From Hyphomicrobium sp. ghe19 (GTDB lineage: Bacteria > Pseudomonadota > Alphaproteobacteria > Rhizobiales > Hyphomicrobiaceae), in the NCBI RefSeq assembly GCF_902712875.1, contig NZ_LR743509.1, positions 1,364,001 through 1,428,000 on the forward strand: 64,000 nt of DNA. The letters are read 5' to 3'. A model generated the notes under the pieces. The model was not told the origin of the DNA. It worked only from the letters and a program-made list of their open reading frames with translations, and did no database searches. Below, one piece after another: positions 8,770-16,458 of the stretch. Within the stretch, counting starts at the first letter, position 1, and each line of letters begins with the position of its first letter. The position numbers were made by a program, and so were the translations under genes.

Positions 8770-9714
8770 ATGAGCGACAGCAAGGACGACGAGGGCGTAA
8801 GCCGGCGGCATGCGCTGGAATGCATGATCTGGGCGGGGACGGGTGTATTTTGGACGGTTGCGGGCGGTGTTCCGACATCGTTGTCGTTGCTTGATGCCGC
8901 CGAGGCCGCTGCGGCTGCGACGAGTGGATTCACGTTCCTGCAGATTTCAGACAGTCATGTTGGGTTCAACAAGCCCGCCAATCCGCACGCGCTCGATACG
9001 CTCAAGGAGGCTATTGCCCGGATCGATGCCCTGCCCGCGAAGCCCACATTCATGCTGCATACGGGCGACATCACGCACAGTGCGAAGCCCGCGGAATTTG
9101 ACCTCGCAAACCAAGTTATCGGCAGCACGGGCGTCGATGTGCATTACGTGCCCGGCGAACACGACATCACGGACGAAGCAACAGAGAGAGCCTATCTCGA
9201 ACGGTACGGTAAGGGCACGAAAGGCGGAGGCTGGTACAGTTTCGACGACAACGGCGTGCACTTCATCGGATTGAACAACGTCGTGAACTTGAAGCAATTC
9301 GGCCTCGGCTATCTCGGCAACGAGCAGCTCGAATGGCTCGAGGACGACCTTCGTCCGCTCAAGTCGTCGACGCCGATCGTCATTTTTGCGCACATCCCGC
9401 TCTGGTCCGTCTATCCGAACTGGGGATGGGGCACCGATGATGCAGCGATCGCACTTGGTTACCTCAAGCGCTTCGGGTCGGTGACCGTCCTCAATGGCCA
9501 CATTCATCAGCTGATGCAGAAGGTCGAAGGGAACATCACGTTTCACACTGCGCGTTCGACGGCGTTTCCGCAGCCGGCGCCCGGAACGGCGCCTTCGCCG
9601 GGCCCGATGGTCGTGCCGGCGGAGAAGCTCCGCAGCGTGCTCGGTATAACCAACGTCGCCTTTAAGAGAACGGACTCGCCGCTCGCGATAACCGATACGT
9701 CGTTGGCGGAGTAG
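8770..9714 (+). CDS. Tat-exported calcineurin-like metallophosphoesterase
   Basis: This 314-residue hydrolase has a twin-arginine leader (SRRHALECMIWAGTG near residue 12) followed by the ordered metallophosphoesterase motifs: DxH (ISDSHVGF), GD (LHTGDITH), a GEHD in place of the usual GNHD, a single H (FAHIPLW) and GHxH (NGHIHQL). The family binds two metal ions and hydrolyses phospho-mono- or -diesters; this one would act in the periplasm. The in-frame opening extends upstream to 8497, but the ATG at 8770 is chosen because it places the Tat motif properly at the N-terminus. It is the first gene of a tight operon with cytochrome c, ECF sigma and anti-sigma factors. Substrate unknown. Confidence 0.85.
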   Translation: MSDSKDDEGVSRRHALECMIWAGTGVFWTVAGGVPTSLSLLDAAEAAAAATSGFTFLQISDSHVGFNKPANPHALDTLKEAIARIDALPAKPTFMLHTGDITHSAKPAEFDLANQVIGSTGVDVHYVPGEHDITDEATERAYLERYGKGTKGGGWYSFDDNGVHFIGLNNVVNLKQFGLGYLGNEQLEWLEDDLRPLKSSTPIVIFAHIPLWSVYPNWGWGTDDAAIALGYLKRFGSVTVLNGHIHQLMQKVEGNITFHTARSTAFPQPAPGTAPSPGPMVVPAEKLRSVLGITNVAFKRTDSPLAITDTSLAE

Positions 9715-9718
9715 TGCG

Positions 9719-10102
9719 ATGAAACTCGAGATGATACGCGCGGCGGCGGGGTTCGCTGTCGCCGCATCGGGAATGATCTTCCTTATGCCTGCCGCTCGCG
9801 CGGCCGCAGATGCCGCTCACGGCGAGCAAATTTACCAAAGCTGCCAGGACTGTCATTCGCTCGACACCAACGATGTCGGCCCGAAACATCGGGGCGTATT
9901 CGGCAGAAAGGCTGGCTCGGTTCCCGATTACAGCTATTCCGCTCCCCTCAAGAAATCGGGTATTACCTGGGATCAGGACAGCCTCGACCGATGGCTTACG
10001 GATCCGCAAAAGCTCGTGCCAGGTTCGAAAATGTTCTTTCACCTCGATGGCGCCCAAGATCGAGCCGACGTTATCGAGTATTTGAAAGAACGGGCGAAGT
10101 AG
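9719..10102 (+). CDS. Periplasmic class I cytochrome c
   Basis: This 127-residue protein has a signal peptide ending AARAAA, then a CQDCH haem-attachment site, the GPKHRGVFGRKAG block typical of small c2/c550-type cytochromes, and a methionine axial-ligand candidate in LVPGSKMFF. It would carry electrons in the periplasm. It starts 4 bp after the phosphoesterase stop with GGAG 7 nt upstream, so the two are translationally close. Encoding a cytochrome with an exported phosphoesterase-like protein and an ECF sigma system suggests an envelope redox stress module. Confidence 0.88.
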   Translation: MKLEMIRAAAGFAVAASGMIFLMPAARAAADAAHGEQIYQSCQDCHSLDTNDVGPKHRGVFGRKAGSVPDYSYSAPLKKSGITWDQDSLDRWLTDPQKLVPGSKMFFHLDGAQDRADVIEYLKERAK

Positions 10103-10131
10103 TGCCAGACCGCGCAATCATGCGAGGCGTG

Positions 10132-10674
10132 ATGGACGAACGGCAACGATTTAGCGAGGCGGTGCTCCCGTACGTCGACGATGCGTTGTCTCTCGCGCGT
10201 TGGCTGACCGGGAATGCCGCCGATGCCGAAGATGTCGTTCAGGAGGCTTGTCTCAGGGCTTTCGGCGCCATCGCCTCGGTCCAAAATGCCAACGCGCGGG
10301 CTTGGCTTCTCGCCATTGTTCGCAACACCGCTTTCAGCTGGATGGCAAAGAACCGGCCGAAGGCCATCACGACTACGGATGACGCGGGACTTTTAGAACA
10401 GGCTGGGCTTGAGATGGCTGAACCACAGGCATCGCCCGAAGCGATTTTGATAAGGAAAGCCGATGCCGCGCAATTGGAGAACGCTATCGCGGCATTGCCG
10501 CTTGCCTATCGCGAGGTTCTGGTACTGAGAGAGATCGAAGATCTGAGTTACCGGGAGATATCGAAGGCCTTATCCATACCGGTCGGCACCGTCATGTCGC
10601 GATTGGCGCGCGCGCGGAGTTCGCTTATTCAACGCATCGGCATGGCGGGTGAGGGAAAGGCTGGTGCAGCATGA
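10132..10674 (+). CDS. ECF-family RNA polymerase sigma factor
   Basis: This ~180-residue sigma factor has region 2 (NAADAEDVVQEACLRAFGAI, with the WLLAIVRNTAFSWM core-binding/-10 helix) and region 4 (ALPLAYREVLVLREIEDLSY then the helix-turn-helix SYREISKALSIPVGTVMSRLARAR). The start at 10132 is chosen for a GAGG at 10124-10127; an ATG at 10120 and a GTG overlapping the cytochrome stop are alternatives. Its stop overlaps the downstream anti-sigma start by an ATGA, the usual arrangement for translationally coupled sigma/anti-sigma pairs. It probably controls its own operon, but no promoter pair could be assigned with confidence. Confidence 0.93.
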   Translation: MDERQRFSEAVLPYVDDALSLARWLTGNAADAEDVVQEACLRAFGAIASVQNANARAWLLAIVRNTAFSWMAKNRPKAITTTDDAGLLEQAGLEMAEPQASPEAILIRKADAAQLENAIAALPLAYREVLVLREIEDLSYREISKALSIPVGTVMSRLARARSSLIQRIGMAGEGKAGAA

Positions 10675-11474
10675 TCAAGCCTTCGTCATGGTCTTCCCGG
10701 GAAGAGTCCCTCATTCTGTTGAATGCTTATCTCGACGACGAACTCGATGCCGCTTCGGCATTAGACGTCGAGCGGCGTCTGGCGGCCGATCCAGCTCTGC
10801 GGGCCGAGCACGACCGGATTGCCGAATTGCGCAGCACGCTGGCGTCTCATCTCATGGCGCAGCGCGCATCGGATGACTTCAAGCGGCGTATCGCGGCAAT
10901 TGCCGAGCCGTCGCGGGAGGTTGTCGTAGCGCTGCCGTCGCGGCCATCTCGAACATACGATTGGCGTCAGATGGCTGCCGCTGCCGTTGTCGCTGCGGCT
11001 ATCACGGCTGGTGGCATGTATGGAGTTCTGCGTCAGAACTCCGGTGCGAACGAAATTGCGGCCATTGTTGCCGATCATCAGCGCGCGTTATTGGCGGCTC
11101 AGCCCTTCGATATCGCCTCGAGCGACAGGCATACCGTCAAGCCATGGTTCGACAGCAAGCTCGCCCTTTCGCCCCAGGTCGTCGATTTGGCCGGAGCAGG
11201 CTTTCCGCTTGCTGGCGGGCGCGTGGAAATCGTTGACGGAAAGCCCGTTCCCGTTCTCGTCTACCAGCGTCGCGCCCATATCATCAGTGTGGTAGCGGTA
11301 CCGCGCCCCGGGCAAATGTCGAGCACCTCTCCGGCGCTTCAGACGACCAAGGACGGATACTCCGTGATCCGTTGGTTCGGCCGGGATTTCGAGTATTTTG
11401 CCGTGTCGGATTTGCCGGAAGCCGAACTTCGTGAATTCGTCTCGCGTTGGCGCGAGGCGACGCCCGGTAGCTGA
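10671..11474 (+). CDS. Membrane-anchored anti-sigma factor
   Basis: This 267-residue protein has a cytoplasmic N-terminal anti-sigma domain (LLNAYLDDELDAASALDVERRLAADPALRAEHDR), one transmembrane helix near residues 97-120 (QMAAAAVVAAAITAGGMYGV) and a periplasmic C-terminal sensor domain (AGFPLAGGRVEIVDGKPVPVLVYQRRAH, VIRWFGRDFEYFAVSDL). No HxxxCxxC zinc motif is visible, so it is not a ZAS-type (ChrR/RsrA) anti-sigma. It should sequester the adjacent ECF sigma factor and release it on an envelope signal. It overlaps the sigma gene by 4 bp. Confidence 0.88.
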   Translation: MIKPSSWSSREESLILLNAYLDDELDAASALDVERRLAADPALRAEHDRIAELRSTLASHLMAQRASDDFKRRIAAIAEPSREVVVALPSRPSRTYDWRQMAAAAVVAAAITAGGMYGVLRQNSGANEIAAIVADHQRALLAAQPFDIASSDRHTVKPWFDSKLALSPQVVDLAGAGFPLAGGRVEIVDGKPVPVLVYQRRAHIISVVAVPRPGQMSSTSPALQTTKDGYSVIRWFGRDFEYFAVSDLPEAELREFVSRWREATPGS

Positions 11475-11508
11475 TCGATTGAAGATTACTCAAAAATTGC
11501 TATTGGCG

Positions 11509-12498
11509 ATGCCGGACATTGATGGAATTCTGACGATACTAAAGCGATCGCTTGTCGCGGTCGCAGCTACGTTGATCCTAGTCAGCGACGGAACTCAGGC
11601 TCAGTCCTTGTCTTCGCCCTCGACCTCCGCAACTACGACCTATCAAACGCTCGCGGTGGATGGCGTGAAGATATTCTATCGCGAAGCTGGTCCGCGTCAC
11701 GCACCGGCGTTGCTGCTCTTGCATGGGTTTCCATCATCGTCGCGGATGTTCGATACGCTTATTCCATTGCTCGCCGATCGCTACCACATCGTTGCACCGG
11801 ATTATCCCGGCTTCGGGCTAAGCGACGCTCCGCCGGCATCGGCCTTCGCCTACACTTTTGATCATGAAGCCAGCGTCATTGAGGGTTTCATCGAGGCGCT
11901 GGGCCTTAAGAAGTACGTGCTATTTATGCAGGATTATGGCGGCCCCGTCGGTTTCCGGCTTGCGGTCGCTCACCCGGAACGCGTTCAGGCGATGATCGTC
12001 CAAAATGCCGTGGCGCACGAAGCGGGGCTTGGACCGATATGGGTGGATCGAAAGGCCTATTGGAAGAACCGTGCGGCGCATGAGGGGGACTTCATCTCGA
12101 GCTTCACGTCGCTCGATGCCTGCAGGCAACGCCACGTCGGCACGAGTCCCCACATCGAGCGCTACAATCCCGACATCTGGGCTGAGGAATTCGCGGCGCT
12201 GTCACGGCCCGGCCAAGCCAAGATTCAGGCGGATCTGTTTTATGATTACCGGAACAACGTGGCCTCATATTCACGCTGGCAGGCGTGGCTGCGCCAATAT
12301 AAGCCCCCCATGCTTGTCGTGTGGGGCAAATACGATCCTTCATTCGCGGTTGCAGGGGCGACGGCGTACGCGCAAGATGTGCCCGATGCGGAGATCCACA
12401 TCCTCGATGCCGGACACTTCGCGCTTGACGAGGCGGTAGACCAGATAGCGGCTCTGATGCGCACGTTCCTCGCCAGGCAAAAGCTTGATGCTCTGTAG
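11509..12498 (+). CDS. Exported alpha/beta hydrolase (haloalkane-dehalogenase/epoxide-hydrolase-like)
   Basis: This 329-residue protein shows an N-terminal export-like hydrophobic segment (residues ~12-27, ending GTQA), then the alpha/beta-hydrolase order: oxyanion-hole HGFP (LLLHGFPSSSRMF), PDYPGFGLSD, the nucleophile elbow region (FMQDYGGPVGFRLA, giving an Asp nucleophile as in haloalkane dehalogenases and epoxide hydrolases), WGKYDPSF for the acid and GHFALDE for the catalytic histidine. The ATG at 11509 gives the complete signal region. It follows the anti-sigma gene by 34 bp and probably belongs to its regulon. Aspartate at the elbow excludes a serine esterase mechanism; the substrate is unknown. 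Confidence 0.82.
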   Translation: MPDIDGILTILKRSLVAVAATLILVSDGTQAQSLSSPSTSATTTYQTLAVDGVKIFYREAGPRHAPALLLLHGFPSSSRMFDTLIPLLADRYHIVAPDYPGFGLSDAPPASAFAYTFDHEASVIEGFIEALGLKKYVLFMQDYGGPVGFRLAVAHPERVQAMIVQNAVAHEAGLGPIWVDRKAYWKNRAAHEGDFISSFTSLDACRQRHVGTSPHIERYNPDIWAEEFAALSRPGQAKIQADLFYDYRNNVASYSRWQAWLRQYKPPMLVVWGKYDPSFAVAGATAYAQDVPDAEIHILDAGHFALDEAVDQIAALMRTFLARQKLDAL

Positions 12499-12568
12499 TT
12501 TTGTCCGGGCACTCAGCCGGACAAGCCCATAACGTTCATGTCGACGAGACGTGGGAGTGCGAGTAGGG

Positions 12569-14248
12569 ATGTCATCAGAAACGCAGTCTATCATTGCGAA
12601 GCGCCGCGAACAGATGTTCCCCGTGCTGGCACCTCAGGAGATCGACCGTCTCCGCCGGTTCGGCAATCTCAAGTCGTTCAACACCGGTGATGCCCTCGCG
12701 GAAATTGGAAAAGTCAGCGCCGGTTTGGCGATCATCCTGAGCGGCAAAGTCGACGTCACGCAGCATGATACGAACGGTCACCGCGTACCGATTGTCACGC
12801 ATGGGCCGGGGTCGTTCTTGGGCGAGCTTGCTCAGCTCTCCGGCCGGCCATCCTTGGTCGATGCGCGCGCAAAGAACGAAGTCGAGGCGCTGATTGTCGG
12901 GCCTCAGAAACTTCAGGCATTGCTCATCGCGGAAGCCGAGCTCGGCGAGCGCATTATGCGGGCGCTTATCTTGCGCCGCGTCGGCTTGCTCGAAACCGGT
13001 GGAGGCGGTCCTGTTATCGTCGGGCCCGCCGACAACAGCGATGTGCTGCGTCTCCAGAATTTTCTGGGGCGCAATGGTCACCCCCATTTGTGGCTCGATC
13101 CCACGACCGATGCCGAGGCGCGCGCTCTTATCGAACGGTTTCATGTTGAGGGTGACACGCTGCCGATTGTTCTCTGTCCTGGCGGTCAACTTCTTCAAAA
13201 TCCGTCCGAGACGGCACTTGCCCGCTGCATCGGTCTCGTCGGGCCCATCGATGCAACGCGCGTTTACGATGTGGCTGTTGTTGGCGCCGGGCCCGCGGGA
13301 ATGGCAGCCGCTGTTTACGCAGCGTCGGAGGGATTGTCGGTTCTCGTGCTCGATTGCCGATCGTTTGGCGGGCAGGCCGGTGCCTCGGCTCGCATCGAAA
13401 ACTATCTCGGCTTTCCGACCGGCATCACGGGCATGGCGTTGATGGCACGCGCCTACAATCAGGCGCAGAAGTTCGGAGCTGAATTTGCAATTCCAACCCA
13501 AGTCGTGGGACTGGAATCCAGCAACAACCCGGATCAACGCGGCTTCATTCTCACGATGAAAGATGACGAGCGTGTCACCGCGCGCGCCGTGGTTCTTGCT
13601 GGCGGAGTTCGGTACCGGCACCTGGACGTGCAGAATGTCGACGAGTTCGAGGGGAGCGGTGTCCATTACTGGGCGTCGCCCGTTGAAGGCCGGCTTTGTT
13701 CCAAACAGGAAGTCGTTCTGGTCGGCGCCGGAAATTCGGCAGGGCAAGCCGTGGTTTACCTAGCGAGCCGGGCGGCCAAAGTCTGGCTGCTCGCGCGTGG
13801 TGGCGACATCTCCCGGAGCATGTCCCAATATTTGGTGGAACGCATTCGTGGTCTTGCGAACGTTGACGTGCAGACGCAGGCAGAGGTTACGCGCCTCGAA
13901 GGACGCGATGGTGTTCTCGATGCGATCCATTGGAGAACCGCGAAAGGAGAAGACGTTCGCCGCGAAATACATCATCTCTTTCTCTTTATCGGAGCTGACC
14001 CAGAGTCGGATTGGCTGTCGGGGTCTGGCGTACGCCTCGATCCGAAGGGATTTGTTCTAACCGGCGCAGCGGCCGGCAACGGTGCGAGCCTTTTGGAAAC
14101 GAGCGTTGCCGGAGTGTTCGCTATAGGCGATATTCGCGCAGGTTCAATCAAACGCGTGGCGGCGGGAGTGGGTGAGGGAGCGCAAGTTGTTGCCGCGCTT
14201 CATACCTATCTTGCCTCGGTCAATCATGTTCGCCCCGCGATTGTATAG
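12569..14248 (+). CDS. cNMP-binding / thioredoxin-like / FAD pyridine-nucleotide oxidoreductase fusion
   Basis: This ~559-residue protein is modular. Residues ~15-135 form a cyclic-nucleotide-binding jelly roll (SGKVDVTQ, GPGSFLGELAQLSGRPSLVDARA). Residues ~145-225 look like a thioredoxin-fold domain without a CxxC. From ~230 a thioredoxin-reductase-like two-dinucleotide-fold enzyme follows: FAD motif GAGPAG at 239-244, FGGQAGASARIENYLGFP, NAD(P) motif VLVGAGNSAGQA near 384-395 and a final GVFAIGDIRAGSIKRVAAGVGEG. The redox-active CATC of thioredoxin reductases is replaced by WASP (368-371), so it cannot reduce thioredoxin in the classical way. ATG 12569 preferred over GTG 12551. Last gene of the sigma operon direction. 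Confidence 0.85.
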   Translation: MSSETQSIIAKRREQMFPVLAPQEIDRLRRFGNLKSFNTGDALAEIGKVSAGLAIILSGKVDVTQHDTNGHRVPIVTHGPGSFLGELAQLSGRPSLVDARAKNEVEALIVGPQKLQALLIAEAELGERIMRALILRRVGLLETGGGGPVIVGPADNSDVLRLQNFLGRNGHPHLWLDPTTDAEARALIERFHVEGDTLPIVLCPGGQLLQNPSETALARCIGLVGPIDATRVYDVAVVGAGPAGMAAAVYAASEGLSVLVLDCRSFGGQAGASARIENYLGFPTGITGMALMARAYNQAQKFGAEFAIPTQVVGLESSNNPDQRGFILTMKDDERVTARAVVLAGGVRYRHLDVQNVDEFEGSGVHYWASPVEGRLCSKQEVVLVGAGNSAGQAVVYLASRAAKVWLLARGGDISRSMSQYLVERIRGLANVDVQTQAEVTRLEGRDGVLDAIHWRTAKGEDVRREIHHLFLFIGADPESDWLSGSGVRLDPKGFVLTGAAAGNGASLLETSVAGVFAIGDIRAGSIKRVAAGVGEGAQVVAALHTYLASVNHVRPAIV

Positions 14249-15116
14249 TCGAAGCGCTCGGAGCCTTCTTGGAGACAGAAGCCGAGGCCTGACCGTGCTG
14301 ACGGCTTCCGGACTTTGGGCCCATGTGCGTCGACCAATCGCCCACCTTGAGTTTCGATGGCTTGTCTTGAAGCTTGTCGATGAATTCGATGAATTGGGCG
14401 GCGGTGAGAGCTACTGACCCATTGAGATTGTCGTTGCCGGGCGCGCGCTCGACGACACATTCCATTTCACCTTCCTCACCGATGCGAATGTGGGCGAAGT
14501 ACAGATCTGCCCTCACGAGCCGCTGAAAATCGAAGAGGGGTGTGGAGATGTAGCGATCTGCGTTCGCACTCTTTTTGTCGGGCACATAATCGACGTCGCA
14601 TACCAGCGTGTAGCCATCACGCAAAGCAGCACGAGCCTCGACGAATGTCGAAGACGTTCTCAATATGTTGAGAGGCGCGTTTCTCACACCGTAATTAGCC
14701 AGCCTCGTGTTGTTGATTGGGGATGCTGTGATCATCGCGCTTCGTAAGCCGGCCCGGTCCAAAGCCGCGAGGATCGCGTACTCGCCTTGCGTATGGATCA
14801 TCGCGATGATGGATTGGCGAGAGCGCAGTTCGTTGATTATGCTGGGATCGGAAAGGGTGATTTCCGGTGAAAAGCCTGGGAACAAATGTTTGAAGACCTG
14901 ACGTAATTTGCGGTGCTGAATGTTCCGAGCCGGAATTTGCCGGAAATTATTGGCGGCTAGGGCAGAGCCACTCCGATCAAGTTTTTTCCAGGCAACTTTG
15001 AAAAGCACGTCGGCCGGTTTGCTGTGGTTGCGGACCAAGAATGCGAAAATTCCAAGATTTCGTACGAGAAATCGCAGGTCCTTCAAATCGATTTTGAGAT
15101 TTTTGCGAGTGTTCAT
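14220..15116 (-). CDS. Putative acyltransferase of the LPLAT/HtrB-like type
   Basis: This 298-residue protein is not confidently recognised. The core IIAMIHTQGEYAILAALDRAGL (His108, Glu112) followed by a segment ending VCDVDYVPD resembles the catalytic region of lauroyl/lysophospholipid acyltransferases (HtrB family), but the histidine-acid spacing is HX3E rather than the usual HX4D/E. It starts inside the stop of the upstream PP-loop gene (ATGA overlap at 15113-15116), so it is translationally coupled to it. With an acyl carrier protein 2.3 kb away, transfer of an ACP-bound acyl chain is a plausible role. The tail overlaps the end of the cNMP/FAD gene by 29 bp, convergently. Confidence 0.5.
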   Translation of the reverse strand: MNTRKNLKIDLKDLRFLVRNLGIFAFLVRNHSKPADVLFKVAWKKLDRSGSALAANNFRQIPARNIQHRKLRQVFKHLFPGFSPEITLSDPSIINELRSRQSIIAMIHTQGEYAILAALDRAGLRSAMITASPINNTRLANYGVRNAPLNILRTSSTFVEARAALRDGYTLVCDVDYVPDKKSANADRYISTPLFDFQRLVRADLYFAHIRIGEEGEMECVVERAPGNDNLNGSVALTAAQFIEFIDKLQDKPSKLKVGDWSTHMGPKSGSRQHGQASASVSKKAPSASTIQSRGEHD

Positions 15117-16333
15117 CGAGGCCGATAGACCTTTCCGATCGACGCCAATTTATTGATGGCAGATCTCATCCACCTGCTATTGTAGGCGACAAACTTCGAC
15201 TCCTGAATGGCTCTCAGCCGCCGGTAAAAGCCGAAAACGTCCTCGTACGTCTTGGTGAAGTTCGGGATCTTGCGAGTATGTCCGAGTGCCAATGCGGAAT
15301 TAAAAATCTCTTGAACCGCATGAAAGCCGGCAGGGTCCCGGTAGCGAAGGCGCGTTGCCCAGTCGGACGGGATCGATTGGTTCTGGAAGATGTCGGGGAC
15401 AGAACCCGTGGCTGCCAAAAACATCATCTTTGTCAGGAGGCATTTCCGGCAATGCCCGCAATTCTCTGGCTGTATCTTCCGGTTCCAGCAGAAGGCGAGG
15501 GAGTTCAGCGCTGTCTTGGAGTTCAGGATCAATTCAAGCTTTTCACTTCGCGTTAAATTGTCGTCGGCTGTGATCAACTTCGTCCGCCCGTCGTCAAAGA
15601 GATGATCGGTTGCCGAGTTCGTTCCCCACGGAAAATGCAGAAACTGTCCATCAAGGCGTTCGTCAGCCGCGAGGATGAGATTTTGATAGGTGCTGGAGTG
15701 AAAAAAACCTGCTCCGGCCAACGCAAAAACGTGACTCAAATGATGCCGCTTCAAATTGACTTTCAACTTGTTGTAAAGCGCATAGGCATCCGTTTTGACC
15801 ACGATGCGCGTGTCGGAGAGTTCTTCCGCGAATGCCCGTGTCTTCCCAAGCAGCGCCTCGAAACCCGCCGTGTCGCTCAGGCTGTAATCCATGCCGTGAA
15901 TGGTCAGAAGGTCCTGGCGGCGGCCATCTCGGAGGCGCGCCAGTGCGGTATAGGCGGCGTCGAGTCCTCCGGAAAAATAGAGAAGATCGCGGCCCGGATT
16001 TTGATGTGAAACGTCCGTTGGCCTCGAGTTCAACTCGGCGAAGCTCACGTCGGTTGCGTAGAAATGGCCGGGCAGCCACGACTGCCAAATCTCGCTAATC
16101 CTACGAAAGTTCGCAACCGTCTGACGGGTGCCGCGCCCCTCGATGCGAAGAGCCGCGTTGAGCCGCATGCCAACGGGGAGGAAATACCAGGCCGCAAAAT
16201 CGGTCATCGCCTCGCGGTTGCGTTTTTCCGGATGACTTGTCGTTACGTTGATTTCACCGACCCGGCTTTTCAGCACGGCCCCGTAATATGTCTCGATGAC
16301 TTCGACATCGATAGGATGCTGATTGTTGGTCAT
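15113..16333 (-). CDS. PP-loop ATPase with QueC-like zinc motif
   Basis: This 406-residue protein contains the N-type ATP-pyrophosphatase signature YFSGGLDAAYTA (SGG at residues 121-123, with Ala where the family has Ser), a mid-domain SATDHLFDDG and a four-cysteine cluster C282-x9-C292-x2-C295-x2-C298 (NCGHCRKC) that matches the zinc site of QueC-type enzymes. Unlike QueC it has ~115 extra residues before the P-loop and a long C-terminal extension, so 7-cyano-7-deazaguanine synthesis is not supported. The chemistry expected is adenylation of a carboxylate or carbonyl followed by amide or amidine formation. It is coupled to the acyltransferase-like gene and divergent from the P450-like gene. 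Confidence 0.65.
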   Translation of the reverse strand: MTNNQHPIDVEVIETYYGAVLKSRVGEINVTTSHPEKRNREAMTDFAAWYFLPVGMRLNAALRIEGRGTRQTVANFRRISEIWQSWLPGHFYATDVSFAELNSRPTDVSHQNPGRDLLYFSGGLDAAYTALARLRDGRRQDLLTIHGMDYSLSDTAGFEALLGKTRAFAEELSDTRIVVKTDAYALYNKLKVNLKRHHLSHVFALAGAGFFHSSTYQNLILAADERLDGQFLHFPWGTNSATDHLFDDGRTKLITADDNLTRSEKLELILNSKTALNSLAFCWNRKIQPENCGHCRKCLLTKMMFLAATGSVPDIFQNQSIPSDWATRLRYRDPAGFHAVQEIFNSALALGHTRKIPNFTKTYEDVFGFYRRLRAIQESKFVAYNSRWMRSAINKLASIGKVYRPR

Positions 16334-16394
16334 TCGACGGATAATTGGAGGGCTTACAAAATTTTGCGCGAGTGACGCAGTCCTATTCTATCCC

Positions 16395-16409
16395 GTTTAC
16401 TTCGTAAAC
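16395..16409. promoter_or_regulatory. Perfect inverted repeat, candidate operator
   Basis: The 15-mer GTTTAC-TTC-GTAAAC is a perfect 6-bp-arm palindrome in the 125-bp divergent promoter region between the PP-loop gene (start 16333) and the P450-like gene (start 16459). Its position could allow one regulator to control both directions. No regulator gene is adjacent. Confidence 0.4.
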
Positions 16410-16458
16410 CCTTTCGCTATCTTGCCCGAAATAGATACAGGCTTGGGGAAGTCGTGAC

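Noticed and set aside
15113..16333. QueC (7-cyano-7-deazaguanine synthase)
   Set aside because: The P-loop is at residue 121 instead of the N-terminus, the motif serine is altered, and no queuosine genes are present.
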